This document shows, in pieces, positions 43,833-53,066 of a DNA stretch of 64,000 bases. The translations under genes and the position numbers were made by a program. The stretch covers positions 1 to 64,000 of the forward strand of contig JBCCOK010000005.1 of the NCBI GenBank assembly GCA_039025395.1. The letters run 5' to 3'. The notes under the pieces are model-generated. The model searched no databases. It was not told where the DNA came from and saw only the letters and a program-made list of their open reading frames with translations. Numbering within the stretch: the stretch's first letter is position 1; every line of letters begins with the position of its first letter. The DNA is from Hoeflea_A sp039025395. GTDB taxonomy: Bacteria > Pseudomonadota > Alphaproteobacteria > Rhizobiales > Rhizobiaceae.

Positions 43833-44689
43833 AAATCCTCGTATTCGGAAAGACCGGGCAGGTTGGTAAGGAACTGGCCCGGTCCTGTCCTGACGATATC
43901 GATGCCGTGTTTCTGGGCCGCGAAGCAGCGGATCTATTGGATCCGGCTCAATGTGCTGCGGTGGTGATGCGCAATGACATCGCCGCTGTCATCAATGCTG
44001 CTGCCTGGACGGCGGTGGATGAGGCAGAGGGCGATGAACCGGCCGCCACGGTTGTTAATGCAGATGCTCCTTTGGCCATGGCGCAGGCGTGCGCGAAAAA
44101 AAGCATCCCGTTTCTACACCTCTCGACAGACTATGTGTTTGACGGGGCGGGCGATATAGCCTTTGAACCCGATCACCAGCCTGCGCCGCTCGGGGCATAT
44201 GGCCGTTCGAAGCTGGCTGGGGAAACGGGCATCGGTGAAAGCGGGGCGCATGCCCTGATCCTGCGGACCAGTTGGGTCGTCTCCGCGCACGGCAAGAATT
44301 TTGTCAAAACGATGCTGAGGCTGGGTGGCGAGCGAGACAGCCTGCGCGTCGTTGCCGATCAGTTCGGCGGACCGACGCCGGCAGCTTCCATCGCAGATGC
44401 ACTCTACATTGCCGCCCGCAAGATGATCGCCGACAGAGCCGGCGGCATCCATCACTTTGCTGGCACTCCCGATACGAGTTGGGCCGGTTTTGCACGGACG
44501 ATCATGAAGCGCGCGGGGCTTGCCTGCCAGATTGAAGATATCGCCACGTCGGACTATCCAACGCCGGCGCAGCGGCCGCTCAATTCGCGGCTCGACTGTT
44601 CTTCGTTTGCAAGCGATTTCGGTGTCCAAAGGCCGGATTGGCGCGCTGGGCTCGACGCCATACTTTCCGATCTCGGAGCAAGACAGTGA
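43829..44689 (+). CDS. rmlD: dTDP-4-dehydrorhamnose reductase
   Basis: This 286-residue short-chain-dehydrogenase-type reductase makes dTDP-L-rhamnose. It has the cofactor motif FGKTGQVGKEL, INAAAWTAVDEAE, LSTDYVFDG and YGRSKLAGE with the catalytic Tyr and Lys. The later LRTSWVVSAHGKNFVKTML is also typical. Its ATG overlaps the rmlB stop and its stop overlaps the GTG of rmlA, so it is fully embedded in the rml operon. Confidence 0.94.
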   Translation: MKILVFGKTGQVGKELARSCPDDIDAVFLGREAADLLDPAQCAAVVMRNDIAAVINAAAWTAVDEAEGDEPAATVVNADAPLAMAQACAKKSIPFLHLSTDYVFDGAGDIAFEPDHQPAPLGAYGRSKLAGETGIGESGAHALILRTSWVVSAHGKNFVKTMLRLGGERDSLRVVADQFGGPTPAASIADALYIAARKMIADRAGGIHHFAGTPDTSWAGFARTIMKRAGLACQIEDIATSDYPTPAQRPLNSRLDCSSFASDFGVQRPDWRAGLDAILSDLGARQ

Positions 44690-45558
44690 CACGCAAGGGC
44701 ATCATTCTGGCGGGCGGCTCCGGTACGCGGCTTTGGCCGATCACCATGAGCCTCTCCAAGCAGCTGCTTCCGGTCTATGACAAGCCGATGATCTACTATC
44801 CGTTGTCCGTGCTGATGCTGGCCGGCATAAGAGAGATCGCCATCATAACCACGCCGCAAGATCAGACCCAGTTCCAGGCGGCGCTCGGCCACGGCGAAGA
44901 CTGGGGCATTGAACTGCACTTTCTGGTGCAGCCCGCTCCGGAGGGCCTCGCGCAAGCCTATCTGATTGCCGATGCGTTTCTGGCCGGCGCGCCGTCGGCC
45001 ATGGTGCTCGGGGACAACATCTTTTTCGGTCACGGATTTCCCGAATTGCTTGCAGCAGCGGACCGGCAGCCCTCAGGCGGTACGGTGTTCGGCTATCAGG
45101 TCAATGATCCGGAACGGTATGGCGTTGCGGCCTTCGACGAAAATGGCAAAGCCAAAGCGATCATCGAAAAGCCCAAGGATCCTCCCTCCAACTTTGCCGT
45201 TACGGGCCTTTACTTTCTGGATGGCACGGCACCGCAGCGTGCCAGGGACGTGGTGCCTTCGGAAAGGGGAGAGCTCGAAATCGTTTCGCTGCTCGAAATG
45301 TACCTTGCAGACGGTCAGCTGTCGGTTCAACAAATGGGCCGCGGGTTTGCATGGCTGGATACCGGCACCCATGGAAGCTTGCTAGACGCGGGGAACTTTG
45401 TCCGCACCCTTCAGGCGCGGCAGGGCCTGCAGGTCGGTTGTCCTGAGGAGATCGCCTACAGGAATGGCTGGATCGACGATGGACAACTCATGGATCGCGC
45501 CAGGCAATTTGCCAAGAGCGACTATGGCGATTATCTGATGGGACTCCTTGACAGCTGA
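44686..45558 (+). CDS. rmlA: Glucose-1-phosphate thymidylyltransferase
   Basis: This 290-residue enzyme catalyses the first step of dTDP-rhamnose synthesis. The nucleotide-binding GGSGTRLWPIT, the SKQLLPVYDKPMIYYPLSVLMLAGI run, LGDNIFFGHGF and the ERYGVAAFDE and IIEKP segments are all RmlA signatures. GTG at 44686 overlaps the rmlD stop and matches the family start; the frame is open upstream. This completes the rhamnose pathway within the window, supporting rhamnose as a component of the locus glycan. Confidence 0.95.
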   Translation: MTRKGIILAGGSGTRLWPITMSLSKQLLPVYDKPMIYYPLSVLMLAGIREIAIITTPQDQTQFQAALGHGEDWGIELHFLVQPAPEGLAQAYLIADAFLAGAPSAMVLGDNIFFGHGFPELLAAADRQPSGGTVFGYQVNDPERYGVAAFDENGKAKAIIEKPKDPPSNFAVTGLYFLDGTAPQRARDVVPSERGELEIVSLLEMYLADGQLSVQQMGRGFAWLDTGTHGSLLDAGNFVRTLQARQGLQVGCPEEIAYRNGWIDDGQLMDRARQFAKSDYGDYLMGLLDS

Positions 45559-45573
45559 GAAGCGACCGGCCGG

Positions 45574-46725
45574 ATGCATATCCTAATCACCGTCAATGCA
45601 TCCTTTAATGCGGTCAATTTCCGCCGCGGGCTGATCGAGGCGCTGGTTGAGGATGGGCACAGCATCACCGTGTTGGCGCCGCGCGACGAGCGGTCGTCGC
45701 AGTTGACCGATATGGGCTGCCGTTTCGTGCCGCTTATAATGGATGTCAAAGGTCTGTCTCCGCTCAAAGACACAGCGCTTGTGGCGCGTCTCGCCGGTCA
45801 TTTCCGGCGGGAAAAGCCGGACATCGTGTTCGGTTTCACCATCAAGAACAATATCTTCGGAGGTCTTGCGGCACGGCTCACAGGCGTGCCGTTTGTGCCT
45901 TGCATCACCGGGCTGGGGACTGCGTTTCTGTCGGGTGCGTTGCTGCAATCATGGGTGCAGATGTTATACCGTGAGGCTTTCCGCAAGGTACCTTCCGTCA
46001 TTTTTCAGAACCGCGATGATCTGGATCTGTTTGTGCAAGAGAAGCTGGTGAAACCCGCACAGACCTGCCTCGTTCCGGGATCGGGCATCGATCTTTCACG
46101 GTTTTCCCCCACGCCTGGTCCGGACCGGCAGACGTTTCCAACTTTTCTGATGATATCCCGCCTTTTGAAAGACAAGGGCGTACTGGAATATGTCGAAGCT
46201 GCCCGGCTCGTCAAACGAGACCATCCTGGAGCCACATTTCAGATCCTCGGACCGATCGGTTCAAAAAACCGCAGCGTCATTGATGCCGACAGCGTCGATA
46301 CCTGGACCCGCGAGGGTGTGATTGCCCATCTTGGCAGCACAGAGGATGTCCGGCCCTTCATTGCGGCGGCTGACTGCGTCGTGTTGCCGTCCTACCGCGA
46401 GGGCGCGCCACGCACGCTGATCGAGGCGGCCGCCATGGGACGCCCGCTAATTGCGACGGATGTTCCCGGATGCCGTTCGGTGGTGGACGATGGAGAAAAC
46501 GGTTTCTTGTGCAAGGTCCGCAGCGGCGAAAGCCTCGCCGATGCCTGCAAGCGATTTGTCAGCCTCAGCTATGCGCAAAGGAAAGCTATGGGAAAAGCCG
46601 GACGGCAAAAGATGGAGCGCGAGTTCGATCAAGCGCTGGTGATCGCACAATACCGGCAAATCCTGGATGATCTCGGATCAATTTCAAGTCAATCGAAGGC
46701 CGACAGCTTAAGCCCCGTTGCGTAG
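45574..46725 (+). CDS. Glycosyltransferase family 4, PglA/WbpY-like
   Basis: The 383-residue GT4 enzyme begins HILITVNASFNAVNFRRGLIEAL and continues IVFGFTIKNNIFGGLAARLTGVPFVPCITGLGTAF, a pattern common in enzymes adding the second sugar to undecaprenyl-linked glycans (PglA-like). The donor site DCVVLPSYREGAPRTLIEAAAMGRPLIATDVPGCRSVV contains the E-X7-E region. It lies 15 bases after rmlA and is the last gene of the polysaccharide transcript, followed by a hairpin at 46843. No initiating phosphoglycosyltransferase is in the window. Confidence 0.88.
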   Translation: MHILITVNASFNAVNFRRGLIEALVEDGHSITVLAPRDERSSQLTDMGCRFVPLIMDVKGLSPLKDTALVARLAGHFRREKPDIVFGFTIKNNIFGGLAARLTGVPFVPCITGLGTAFLSGALLQSWVQMLYREAFRKVPSVIFQNRDDLDLFVQEKLVKPAQTCLVPGSGIDLSRFSPTPGPDRQTFPTFLMISRLLKDKGVLEYVEAARLVKRDHPGATFQILGPIGSKNRSVIDADSVDTWTREGVIAHLGSTEDVRPFIAAADCVVLPSYREGAPRTLIEAAAMGRPLIATDVPGCRSVVDDGENGFLCKVRSGESLADACKRFVSLSYAQRKAMGKAGRQKMEREFDQALVIAQYRQILDDLGSISSQSKADSLSPVA

Positions 46726-46842
46726 TGGTTTGTAAAGAACAACATTTATGCTCCTTGGCGCGTCCGACTGCGTTGGGGTAACGTGCAAGGATGCTGTTTT
46801 CTGTTTGCGCATCGACCGCTCTCGGCAGGCATGTTCAACGGT

Positions 46843-46871
46843 GTGATAGGCGAAAAATCTTTCGCCTACAC
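46843..46871. terminator. Hairpin between convergent genes
   Basis: TAGGCGAAA-AATC-TTTCGCCTA (46847-46868) is a perfect 9-base-pair stem with a 4-base loop, extended by GTG/CAC pairing (46843-46845 with 46869-46871) across one bulged A. It lies between the convergent glycosyltransferase and deacetylase genes, where a shared transcription end is expected. No long T-run follows. Confidence 0.55.
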
Positions 46872-46941
46872 TGAACTCTAAAAACAAACGTAGCATATCC
46901 CTTCGCTTCGCAAGGATTCTCCCTAATCGCAAGAACTGGTA

Positions 46942-47862
46942 TCAAAACCCATACACCTCCCGCGCCACCCGATAGGTGTTGATGTAGGCCGTGACGGAAG
47001 CCTCGATGGGGTCGGCATAGCCGCCGCCGATTGCCATGGAGACCGGGATGCCGCGGCTCTTGCATGCCTGCAACACCGTCCGATCGCGCTGAGCAAGGCC
47101 GTCATGGGTCAGCGCCAGCCGTCCGAGCCGGTCTTCTTCGAGCGGATCAACGCCTGCCTGGTATAGGATGATGTCGGGGCGAAAGCTGAACACGTTCGGC
47201 AAGTAATCGTTTAGGGCGCGAAGGTAATCGGCATCGCCTGTGCCGTCCGGCAGGGCGACGTCGAGATCCGCTGGAACCTTGCGGAACGGAAAGTTCTTTT
47301 CGCCGTGCATCGAAAAGACGAAAACCGACGGATTGTCTGCGAGGATGGCGGCACTGCCATCGCCCTGATGGACATCGAGGTCGATGATCGCGACCCGTTC
47401 GACCATCCCAGCCGCAAGCAAGTGGAGTGCTGCGACGGCCTGATCATTGTAGATGCAGTAGCCTGAGCCAAATGTCCGGTGTGCATGGTGCGTGCCGCCG
47501 GCAAGTTGCCCCGAGATACCAAACTCCAGAGCAGTCTCGGCGGCAGCAACAGCACCGCCAACCGTAGCACGCGTGCGCATGACAAGTTCCGGGCTCCACG
47601 GAAAGCCGATGCGCTTCATGGCCTTTTCTTCAAGATCCCCGTTTTCAAACTGCGCAACGAAATCCGGTGCATGGGCGCGCAGGATCGCTTCATCGCGGGC
47701 GGGCGTCGACTCAACCAGTTGGCTCGCCCCAAGAACATTGTCTTTCAGCAGCTGTGTGCGGAGCATTCCGTATTTGCTCCTTGGAAACCGATGTTCGGGC
47801 GGCAACGGAAGGGTAAATGTGTGCGGTGCGTAAAATCTCATTCCTGGGCGAAGGGGTTTCAT
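46942..47862 (-). CDS. Histone deacetylase-family amidohydrolase
   Basis: This 306-residue zinc hydrolase belongs to the arginase/deacetylase superfamily. The paired histidines and loop of GGTHHAHRTFGSGYCIYND, the metal ligands Asp and His in IIDLDVHQGDGSA, the later Asp of LYQAGVDPLEEDRLGRL and the GGGY tyrosine motif near the end are all present, so it should be active. Bacterial members deacetylate polyamines, acetoin-related compounds or other N-acetyl groups; the substrate is unknown. An ATG seven codons later (47841) is an equally reasonable start. It diverges from the ketolase gene. Confidence 0.88.
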   Translation of the reverse strand: MKPLRPGMRFYAPHTFTLPLPPEHRFPRSKYGMLRTQLLKDNVLGASQLVESTPARDEAILRAHAPDFVAQFENGDLEEKAMKRIGFPWSPELVMRTRATVGGAVAAAETALEFGISGQLAGGTHHAHRTFGSGYCIYNDQAVAALHLLAAGMVERVAIIDLDVHQGDGSAAILADNPSVFVFSMHGEKNFPFRKVPADLDVALPDGTGDADYLRALNDYLPNVFSFRPDIILYQAGVDPLEEDRLGRLALTHDGLAQRDRTVLQACKSRGIPVSMAIGGGYADPIEASVTAYINTYRVAREVYGF

Positions 47863-48135
47863 CGGGTGGGTAATCGGTCAACGGAGAGGCCGGCAATGCG
47901 CCGAACATGAACGGGACTTGTTCCAGATCGGCATGAGAAGCCGAAGTCGACAGCGGTGGTGATGCCAAAGTGTTATGGAGCGTGCAGGCAATAAAACAAG
48001 GATCAGGTCCTAGCGAGGATTTCCGTCTCTGAAGACTGCGATGTTTTGATGCATGGCGATTGCCTTGATTTTCCACGGTTTCGTGACATTTACTTCCTAC
48101 CACATATGCGATTTCCGAAGATGGGGGCATACAGG

Positions 48136-48891
48136 ATGGCAATCTCCAGTGTGGAGATCAGGGATGGTGTTGCGCGACAGGCAGTGATCAGCGTCACGCT
48201 TGCCACAATCGTCCTCATTGCCTGGCTCTCAGCGCAAATTTTCGGCGTTTTCTTCTACGAATGGGGATGGCATTCGGTTGTCACAGCGCCGCTGTTGGTG
48301 GCAATTTCGTGTTGGCTCTATGTCGGCCTGTTTATCATCGCGCATGACTGCATGCACGGCTCGCTTGTTCCATTCAAGCCGAAATGGAACCGGACGATCG
48401 GCCGGATTTGCCTCTTCCTCTATGTCGGTTTCAACTACGACGAGCTCAATCGTAAACACCACCTGCATCACCGGTACGCGGGCACTGCCGATGATCCGGA
48501 TTTCGATGATCGGGAACCACACGGGTTTGTCAGCTGGTATTTGAAATTTTTCAGCGAATACTTCACCTGGCGCAACGTGCTGTTCCTGGCCGTGGTCGCT
48601 TGCCTCTACGTTTTCTTCTTGGACACAACGCCTCTGAACCCGTTTGTCTTCTGGGCCGTCCCGGCCATCCTTTCATCGCTTCAGCTTTTCTATTTCGGCA
48701 CCTATCTGCCGCATCGGCCGGAAGACGCACCCTTCAGCGACCGGCACCGTAGCCGGAGCAATAACTTCGACTGGATCGCATCACTGCTGACATGCTTTCA
48801 TTTCGGATATCATCACGAGCATCATCAGTATCCGCACTTGCCATGGTGGCGCCTGCCAAGCGCCCGTCCGCCGCATTCCGAAAAAGTGTGA
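48136..48891 (+). CDS. crtW: Beta-carotene ketolase-type fatty acid desaturase superfamily protein
   Basis: The protein is about 251 residues, the CrtW length. The di-iron histidine boxes are FIIAHDCMHGSL, RKHHLHHRYAGTADDPDF and FHFGYHHEHHQYPHLPWWRLP. NFDWIASLLTCFHF and FGTYLPHRPED are also CrtW-like. The enzyme would introduce the 4-keto group of canthaxanthin/astaxanthin-type carotenoids in the membrane. No other carotenoid gene is nearby. Several in-frame ATGs lie upstream (48121, 48106, 48046); 48136 gives the family length, but ribosome-site evidence is weak for all. Confidence 0.85.
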   Translation: MAISSVEIRDGVARQAVISVTLATIVLIAWLSAQIFGVFFYEWGWHSVVTAPLLVAISCWLYVGLFIIAHDCMHGSLVPFKPKWNRTIGRICLFLYVGFNYDELNRKHHLHHRYAGTADDPDFDDREPHGFVSWYLKFFSEYFTWRNVLFLAVVACLYVFFLDTTPLNPFVFWAVPAILSSLQLFYFGTYLPHRPEDAPFSDRHRSRSNNFDWIASLLTCFHFGYHHEHHQYPHLPWWRLPSARPPHSEKV

Positions 48892-49121
48892 CTGAGCTTC
48901 CGGCTGGAAGCGCCAAGCTATTGCGTCTACTGGGATCAATGTGCGCGTCCGAGCTTTTCTATCAAGCAAGTCGGGCCTTTCGCGGCGTACGGGAACAGAA
49001 ACGCGTCGCGAAGATCGCGACATTCAACTGGCAGGAAACACTTGCCATGTCACCGGTTTGTAAGTGCTAATAATGCACGATGCTGCGCCCTTGCGCGGCG
49101 CTTTCGAGGAGAGCCGGTGAG

Positions 49122-50036
49122 ATGAGCCGCCTGCATATCGGCCAGATTGGCTGCGGCGTTTGGGGGTTGAATATCCTGCGCGACCTCAAGGCGCTTGGTG
49201 CACAGGTTTGCGTTGTCGATATGTCTGCAGATGCACGTGCGGCCGCCCATACGCTGGGTGCGCAGACATTCGACTGTCTTGAACAGATGCCCCCGGTTGA
49301 TGGGATTGTCGTTGCGACGCCGGCTTCCAGCCATGCGGATGTCATCAATCAATGCCTCATCAGGCAAGTTCCGGTCTTTTCCGAGAAGCCGTTTACGCTC
49401 GACTTGGCTTCCGCTGAAGCGCTCGCCGCCAAGGCGCCGGACCGTCTTTTCGTCATGCATGTCTGGCGGTATCACCCCGGGGTTGAGGTGCTGCGCGATC
49501 TTGTCTCGGTTCAGAAATACGGGCCTGTCGAGTGGATCAGGACAATGCGCGCCAATTGGACCAGCCCGCGAACGGATGTCGACAGCATCTGGACGATGCT
49601 GCCGCATGACATATCGATCCTGCAGGAGGTGCTCGGCTTTATTCCAGAGCCGACGGCGGCGTTCGCCGAGCATAATGCAGGTGTCGCAAATGGTATCGTG
49701 GCGGTTCTGGGCGGTTCTCCGCGGGCCGTTATCGAGACGTCAACGCGGTTCGAGAACAAGCGACGGGAAATCCGGGTCCACTGCGCGGATGCGGTCCTCG
49801 TCCTGCAGGGAACGGACACGCCCGAGATCAATATTCATCGTCTGGACGAAAACGCGCCTTTAGAACCAATTTCAGAGCGTTTTCCGGTATCCTCACGCTC
49901 TGCCTTGCTTCGTGAACTGGAGACGTTTCTCGACTATCTTCGCGGCGGTCCAAGCCCCAAAACAGGGATGAATGAAGCGCTGAAGATCACCCGGACTATT
50001 CTTGCGCTGCGCAAAATGGCTGGTCTTGATGATTGA
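49122..50036 (+). CDS. Gfo/Idh/MocA-family oxidoreductase
   Basis: This 304-residue NAD(P)-dependent oxidoreductase has the N-terminal fold IGQIGCGVWGLNILRDL, VVATPASSHADVI and the family catalytic motif FSEKPF (EKP). A C-terminal alpha/beta domain contains the MLPHDISILQEVLG stretch (HD). Members oxidise or reduce sugar-nucleotide carbons, commonly C3 of UDP-uronic acids. ATG at 49122 has GGAG-type sequence upstream and gives the standard start; the frame is open 14 codons further. Its stop overlaps the GT2 gene by eight bases, linking it to glycan synthesis. Confidence 0.87.
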   Translation: MSRLHIGQIGCGVWGLNILRDLKALGAQVCVVDMSADARAAAHTLGAQTFDCLEQMPPVDGIVVATPASSHADVINQCLIRQVPVFSEKPFTLDLASAEALAAKAPDRLFVMHVWRYHPGVEVLRDLVSVQKYGPVEWIRTMRANWTSPRTDVDSIWTMLPHDISILQEVLGFIPEPTAAFAEHNAGVANGIVAVLGGSPRAVIETSTRFENKRREIRVHCADAVLVLQGTDTPEINIHRLDENAPLEPISERFPVSSRSALLRELETFLDYLRGGPSPKTGMNEALKITRTILALRKMAGLDD

Positions 50037-51021
50037 CAAAGGAAACGAGCAACTGACCGCCACCGTCATTTTGCCGACGCATGGCGACCGCGCCGCCGTG
50101 TTGGACTACTCCATCCCGAGTATTCTGCGTCAGACCGTGAAAGACTTGGAACTCATTGTCATCGGCGATGGCGTTTCGGAGGAGACGCGCGCATGCTTGC
50201 ATGGCTATGTGGCCGCGGACTCCAGGGTCGAATTTGTCGACAAGCCCAAGCACAAACGGCGCGGTGAACCGTACCGGCACGAGGTTCTCAAGCGGGCGCG
50301 TGGCAGGATTGTCTGTTACCTGTGTGATCGTGACATGATGCTGGAAGATCATGTTGAGCACATGGCCAAATTGCTCGAGCGCCATGATTTTGCCCACAGC
50401 GCCCGAGTCTCGGTAAGAAAGGAAGATCAGTTCAGGGTCTTGCGCTATCTTGATCTGTCAGAACCGGACGATGCCAAGGTGTTAAAGCGTGCAAGGATTC
50501 GAGGAGCCGGAATTCCGTTATCGTTTGCGGCGCACACGTTGGACGCTTATCACAGATTGACAACAGGGTGGCACACGACCCCCATTGGATATCTTACCGA
50601 CGGCGCAATGTGGTGGAAGTTTCTGAGAAATTCCAAATGTCGTGCGATCAGCGATAACGAGTACCTGACCATCATTTATCTCCCGAGGTACCCAAAAGCC
50701 GCTTGGCCAACTCAAAGGCGCGCCGGCGAAATGAAGCGTTGGCATGAGCGCATGAAGGGTCCCGGTTGGCGGGCCGATCTGGAAAGGCAACTTGAGGTTC
50801 TTAGGCAAGTACACCGGAAAAGCAGGTCTCAAAAACCCGTGCCTCGCCCAGTTACGCGTTTTGTTGATGACCTGGAGCTAACCAGGCTCTATTGGCGCCG
50901 AAAGCACCTGCACTACATCAGGCCCTATTCATCCAAGCTGTTCGGTCGATACTTCGACCGGTACTGGCGTCGATACGTCGAAAAATTCATTCGCCCGGTG
51001 ATCAGCAAGCTCAAGCGCTAA
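50029..51021 (+). CDS. Glycosyltransferase family 2-like
   Basis: The 330-residue protein has a GT2 first half: ATVILPTHGDRAAVLDYSIPSILRQTVKDLELIVIGDGVSEETRA, then LKRARGRIVCYLCDRDMML, where CDRD replaces the usual DADD. The later part is less typical and contains several basic/aromatic runs (FGRYFDRYWRRYVEKF). This suggests a specialised or divergent glycosyltransferase. It overlaps the Gfo/Idh gene at its start and converges with the RmlC-like gene, sharing four bases at the stops. Confidence 0.78.
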   Translation: MIDKGNEQLTATVILPTHGDRAAVLDYSIPSILRQTVKDLELIVIGDGVSEETRACLHGYVAADSRVEFVDKPKHKRRGEPYRHEVLKRARGRIVCYLCDRDMMLEDHVEHMAKLLERHDFAHSARVSVRKEDQFRVLRYLDLSEPDDAKVLKRARIRGAGIPLSFAAHTLDAYHRLTTGWHTTPIGYLTDGAMWWKFLRNSKCRAISDNEYLTIIYLPRYPKAAWPTQRRAGEMKRWHERMKGPGWRADLERQLEVLRQVHRKSRSQKPVPRPVTRFVDDLELTRLYWRRKHLHYIRPYSSKLFGRYFDRYWRRYVEKFIRPVISKLKR

Positions 51022-51578
51022 TCGCGGTCCATAACAGCCCTGCACTGATCAACCGATCCGGCATCAGAAGCGAGCTCACTGACAATCGGATCAAGATCTG
51101 GCCATGCAATATTCAGTTTCGGATCCGCCCAACTGCAACGGATATTGTCATCCTTGTGATAATCTACATAGGACTCGGAGACGGCCTGCAGATGAAAAGT
51201 TCTTTCAAAGAAATACCAGCCGTGGATGATCCCGCGAGGGAAACTGACAAAAATCCGCTCAGTGTCGGGTAAATCAATTAGGCATGACTGTGCGAAGGTA
51301 GGGGAGTCCGGACGAATATCATAAAGGCCAACACATGCATGACCGCTGATGACTGAAAAATATTCGTCGTGCCGCTTATGCAAATGCATGCCACGCAGGA
51401 CGCGCGCCTCGGACTCTACAACACTCCATTGCGACGGTCTGATGCACAGCCCCCATTCATCGCAGTACATCTCTGTGAAACTTCCTCTCGCATCGACATG
51501 TTTCACGCCCCTCGTGATTTCGACACCGGACAGATTGCTTCCCGCGATCAAAAAGCGTTCTTTTGATACACTATCCAC
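51018..51578 (-). CDS. RmlC-like dTDP-sugar 3,5-epimerase family protein
   Basis: This 186-residue cupin is related to dTDP-4-dehydrorhamnose 3,5-epimerase: GVKHVDARGSFTEMYCDEWG, then SVVESEARVLRGMHLHKRHDEYFSVISGHACVGLYDIR and VSFPRGIIHGWYFFE. The His of RGMHLH aligns with the catalytic His of RmlC. It is clearly distinct from rmlC at 42229 and probably acts on a different sugar, or only at C3 or C5. GTG at 51578 is chosen because AAGGAGAG precedes it by five bases; a GTG ten codons upstream lacks this. Confidence 0.82.
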   Translation of the reverse strand: MDSVSKERFLIAGSNLSGVEITRGVKHVDARGSFTEMYCDEWGLCIRPSQWSVVESEARVLRGMHLHKRHDEYFSVISGHACVGLYDIRPDSPTFAQSCLIDLPDTERIFVSFPRGIIHGWYFFERTFHLQAVSESYVDYHKDDNIRCSWADPKLNIAWPDLDPIVSELASDAGSVDQCRAVMDRD

Positions 51579-51755
51579 GTATCTCTCCTTACGCTCCAAA
51601 AACAACACGGTGCACTAAACAATATTCTTCGAGTGTACACCCATCGAAAGTTAGTCTTGCTGAAGGTAAAGCAAATTCAGAGCTTCAGTGGAAAAAAAAG
51701 TCCGGAGTTGAACAAATCCACAGAACGGGTCTTTCCTTCAGCAAAATAAAGGGCG

Positions 51756-52853
51756 TCATGAGTGAAGGCGCGGTCGCGCAAGGCGCGACCACACAGACTG
51801 GACTTGCGTCGACCACTTCAACATTTGACGCTGAAGCTGCGTTGACGGCGTGTGTATCTTCTTCTTTGTGTAGACATCATCGGGCCCTAAACAGTTAAGC
51901 ATCGGCTTGGCGGCTTTAAGGCGCGCGTAGTTCTGTTCGATAATGTCAAGGGAGCGTTGCGCGCGGTCTGGGAGCTTGGGGGTAACGTGTGGCGTAATGA
52001 TTGTGTTGGGCTGGCGCCAAAGCGGATCCCAAGGCATCATCGGCTCACGATATGCAACATCAAGCCCAACTCCGCCTAGCGTACCTGTGCGAAGTCCCGC
52101 CAGAAGGGATTCCGGACAGACAAGTTCGGCCCGCGCAACATTGACGATGAAGGCACCCCGGTTCATACGGGCGATCCCTTCCGCGTTGATCATGCGGTGG
52201 CTGCTGTCGTTCAACGATGCGGCAAGGACCAAGATATCGATGCCGTCAAGCGCTTCCTCAATTCTGTCGCCGGCTGCTTGCGACCGGAATTCAACATCAT
52301 CGGGACGTGCTTCCGGTTCGCTGCGTGTGAACACGGAGACTTTGGCATCAAGCGCCTGGCATCTTGGCAGCAATGCCCGTCCCGTATGACCCCAGCCGAC
52401 AATCAATACTTTGCGTTTCGCCAATCCGAGTAGACGGTGATACCCCTCGATGCCCCAGACGCCGCGTCTTTGCGCGGCTTCGAGGGTGCGGGAACGGTAA
52501 ACCAAGGACAACATGAAAAAGATCGCATGTTCGGCCAGAACCGGTGCTGAGCGCCCGGAAGAGGAGGTGAACGCGATTTCGCCTTCGCATATATCCGGAC
52601 GCGCAATTGCATCGAGCCCGCTCATATCGATATGCACCCACTTGAGCAACGGGCTGTCTTTGGATGACCACCTTGGGATGCGCCTGAGTATTGCCACTTC
52701 GCATTGGGGTATCAGGCGTCGTATCTCGTCACGCGCATTTGGCTTCGCAAAATGCACTTCAGCAGGCGAAAATATATCAATGAGGCGTTTCTTCGCATCG
52801 GGTTCAGATCCGAAGGTGGTAGCCAGTACATTGTTGACTTCGACGGATTGCAT
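51756..52853 (-). CDS. D-isomer-specific 2-hydroxyacid dehydrogenase
   Basis: The protein has 365 residues. The NAD-binding motif VLIVGWGHTGRALLPRC, the catalytic Arg region FIVNVARAELVCPESLLAGLRTGTLGGVGLDV and the His of TIITPHVTPKLPDRAQ identify this family, which reduces 2-oxoacids to D-2-hydroxyacids. A basic C-terminal extension of about 40 residues follows the fold (IHTPSTQLQRQMLKWSTQ). It is on the same strand as the RmlC-like gene, 177 bases upstream of it. The substrate is unknown; a role in making a lactyl- or glyceryl-type substituent is possible but speculative. Confidence 0.85.
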   Translation of the reverse strand: MQSVEVNNVLATTFGSEPDAKKRLIDIFSPAEVHFAKPNARDEIRRLIPQCEVAILRRIPRWSSKDSPLLKWVHIDMSGLDAIARPDICEGEIAFTSSSGRSAPVLAEHAIFFMLSLVYRSRTLEAAQRRGVWGIEGYHRLLGLAKRKVLIVGWGHTGRALLPRCQALDAKVSVFTRSEPEARPDDVEFRSQAAGDRIEEALDGIDILVLAASLNDSSHRMINAEGIARMNRGAFIVNVARAELVCPESLLAGLRTGTLGGVGLDVAYREPMMPWDPLWRQPNTIITPHVTPKLPDRAQRSLDIIEQNYARLKAAKPMLNCLGPDDVYTKKKIHTPSTQLQRQMLKWSTQVQSVWSRLARPRLHS

Positions 52854-53066
52854 ATTTCACGCATAGCTGACTTCGACTTCAATGTCCTAACATGCGTTGA
52901 GCAGGGGCAACAGCAAGTTGGGTTGCATTTGCTCTTGAATCAATATGGCAAGCTTTCATGCAGACGCATACTGCAAACCTGAATTGTTGAAACCCTTGCG
53001 CCTTGGCCAAAAATCTGGCGCCCAACCACTGTCACTCGTCTTTTCCAACTTCAGCTAAAGCCGGTT

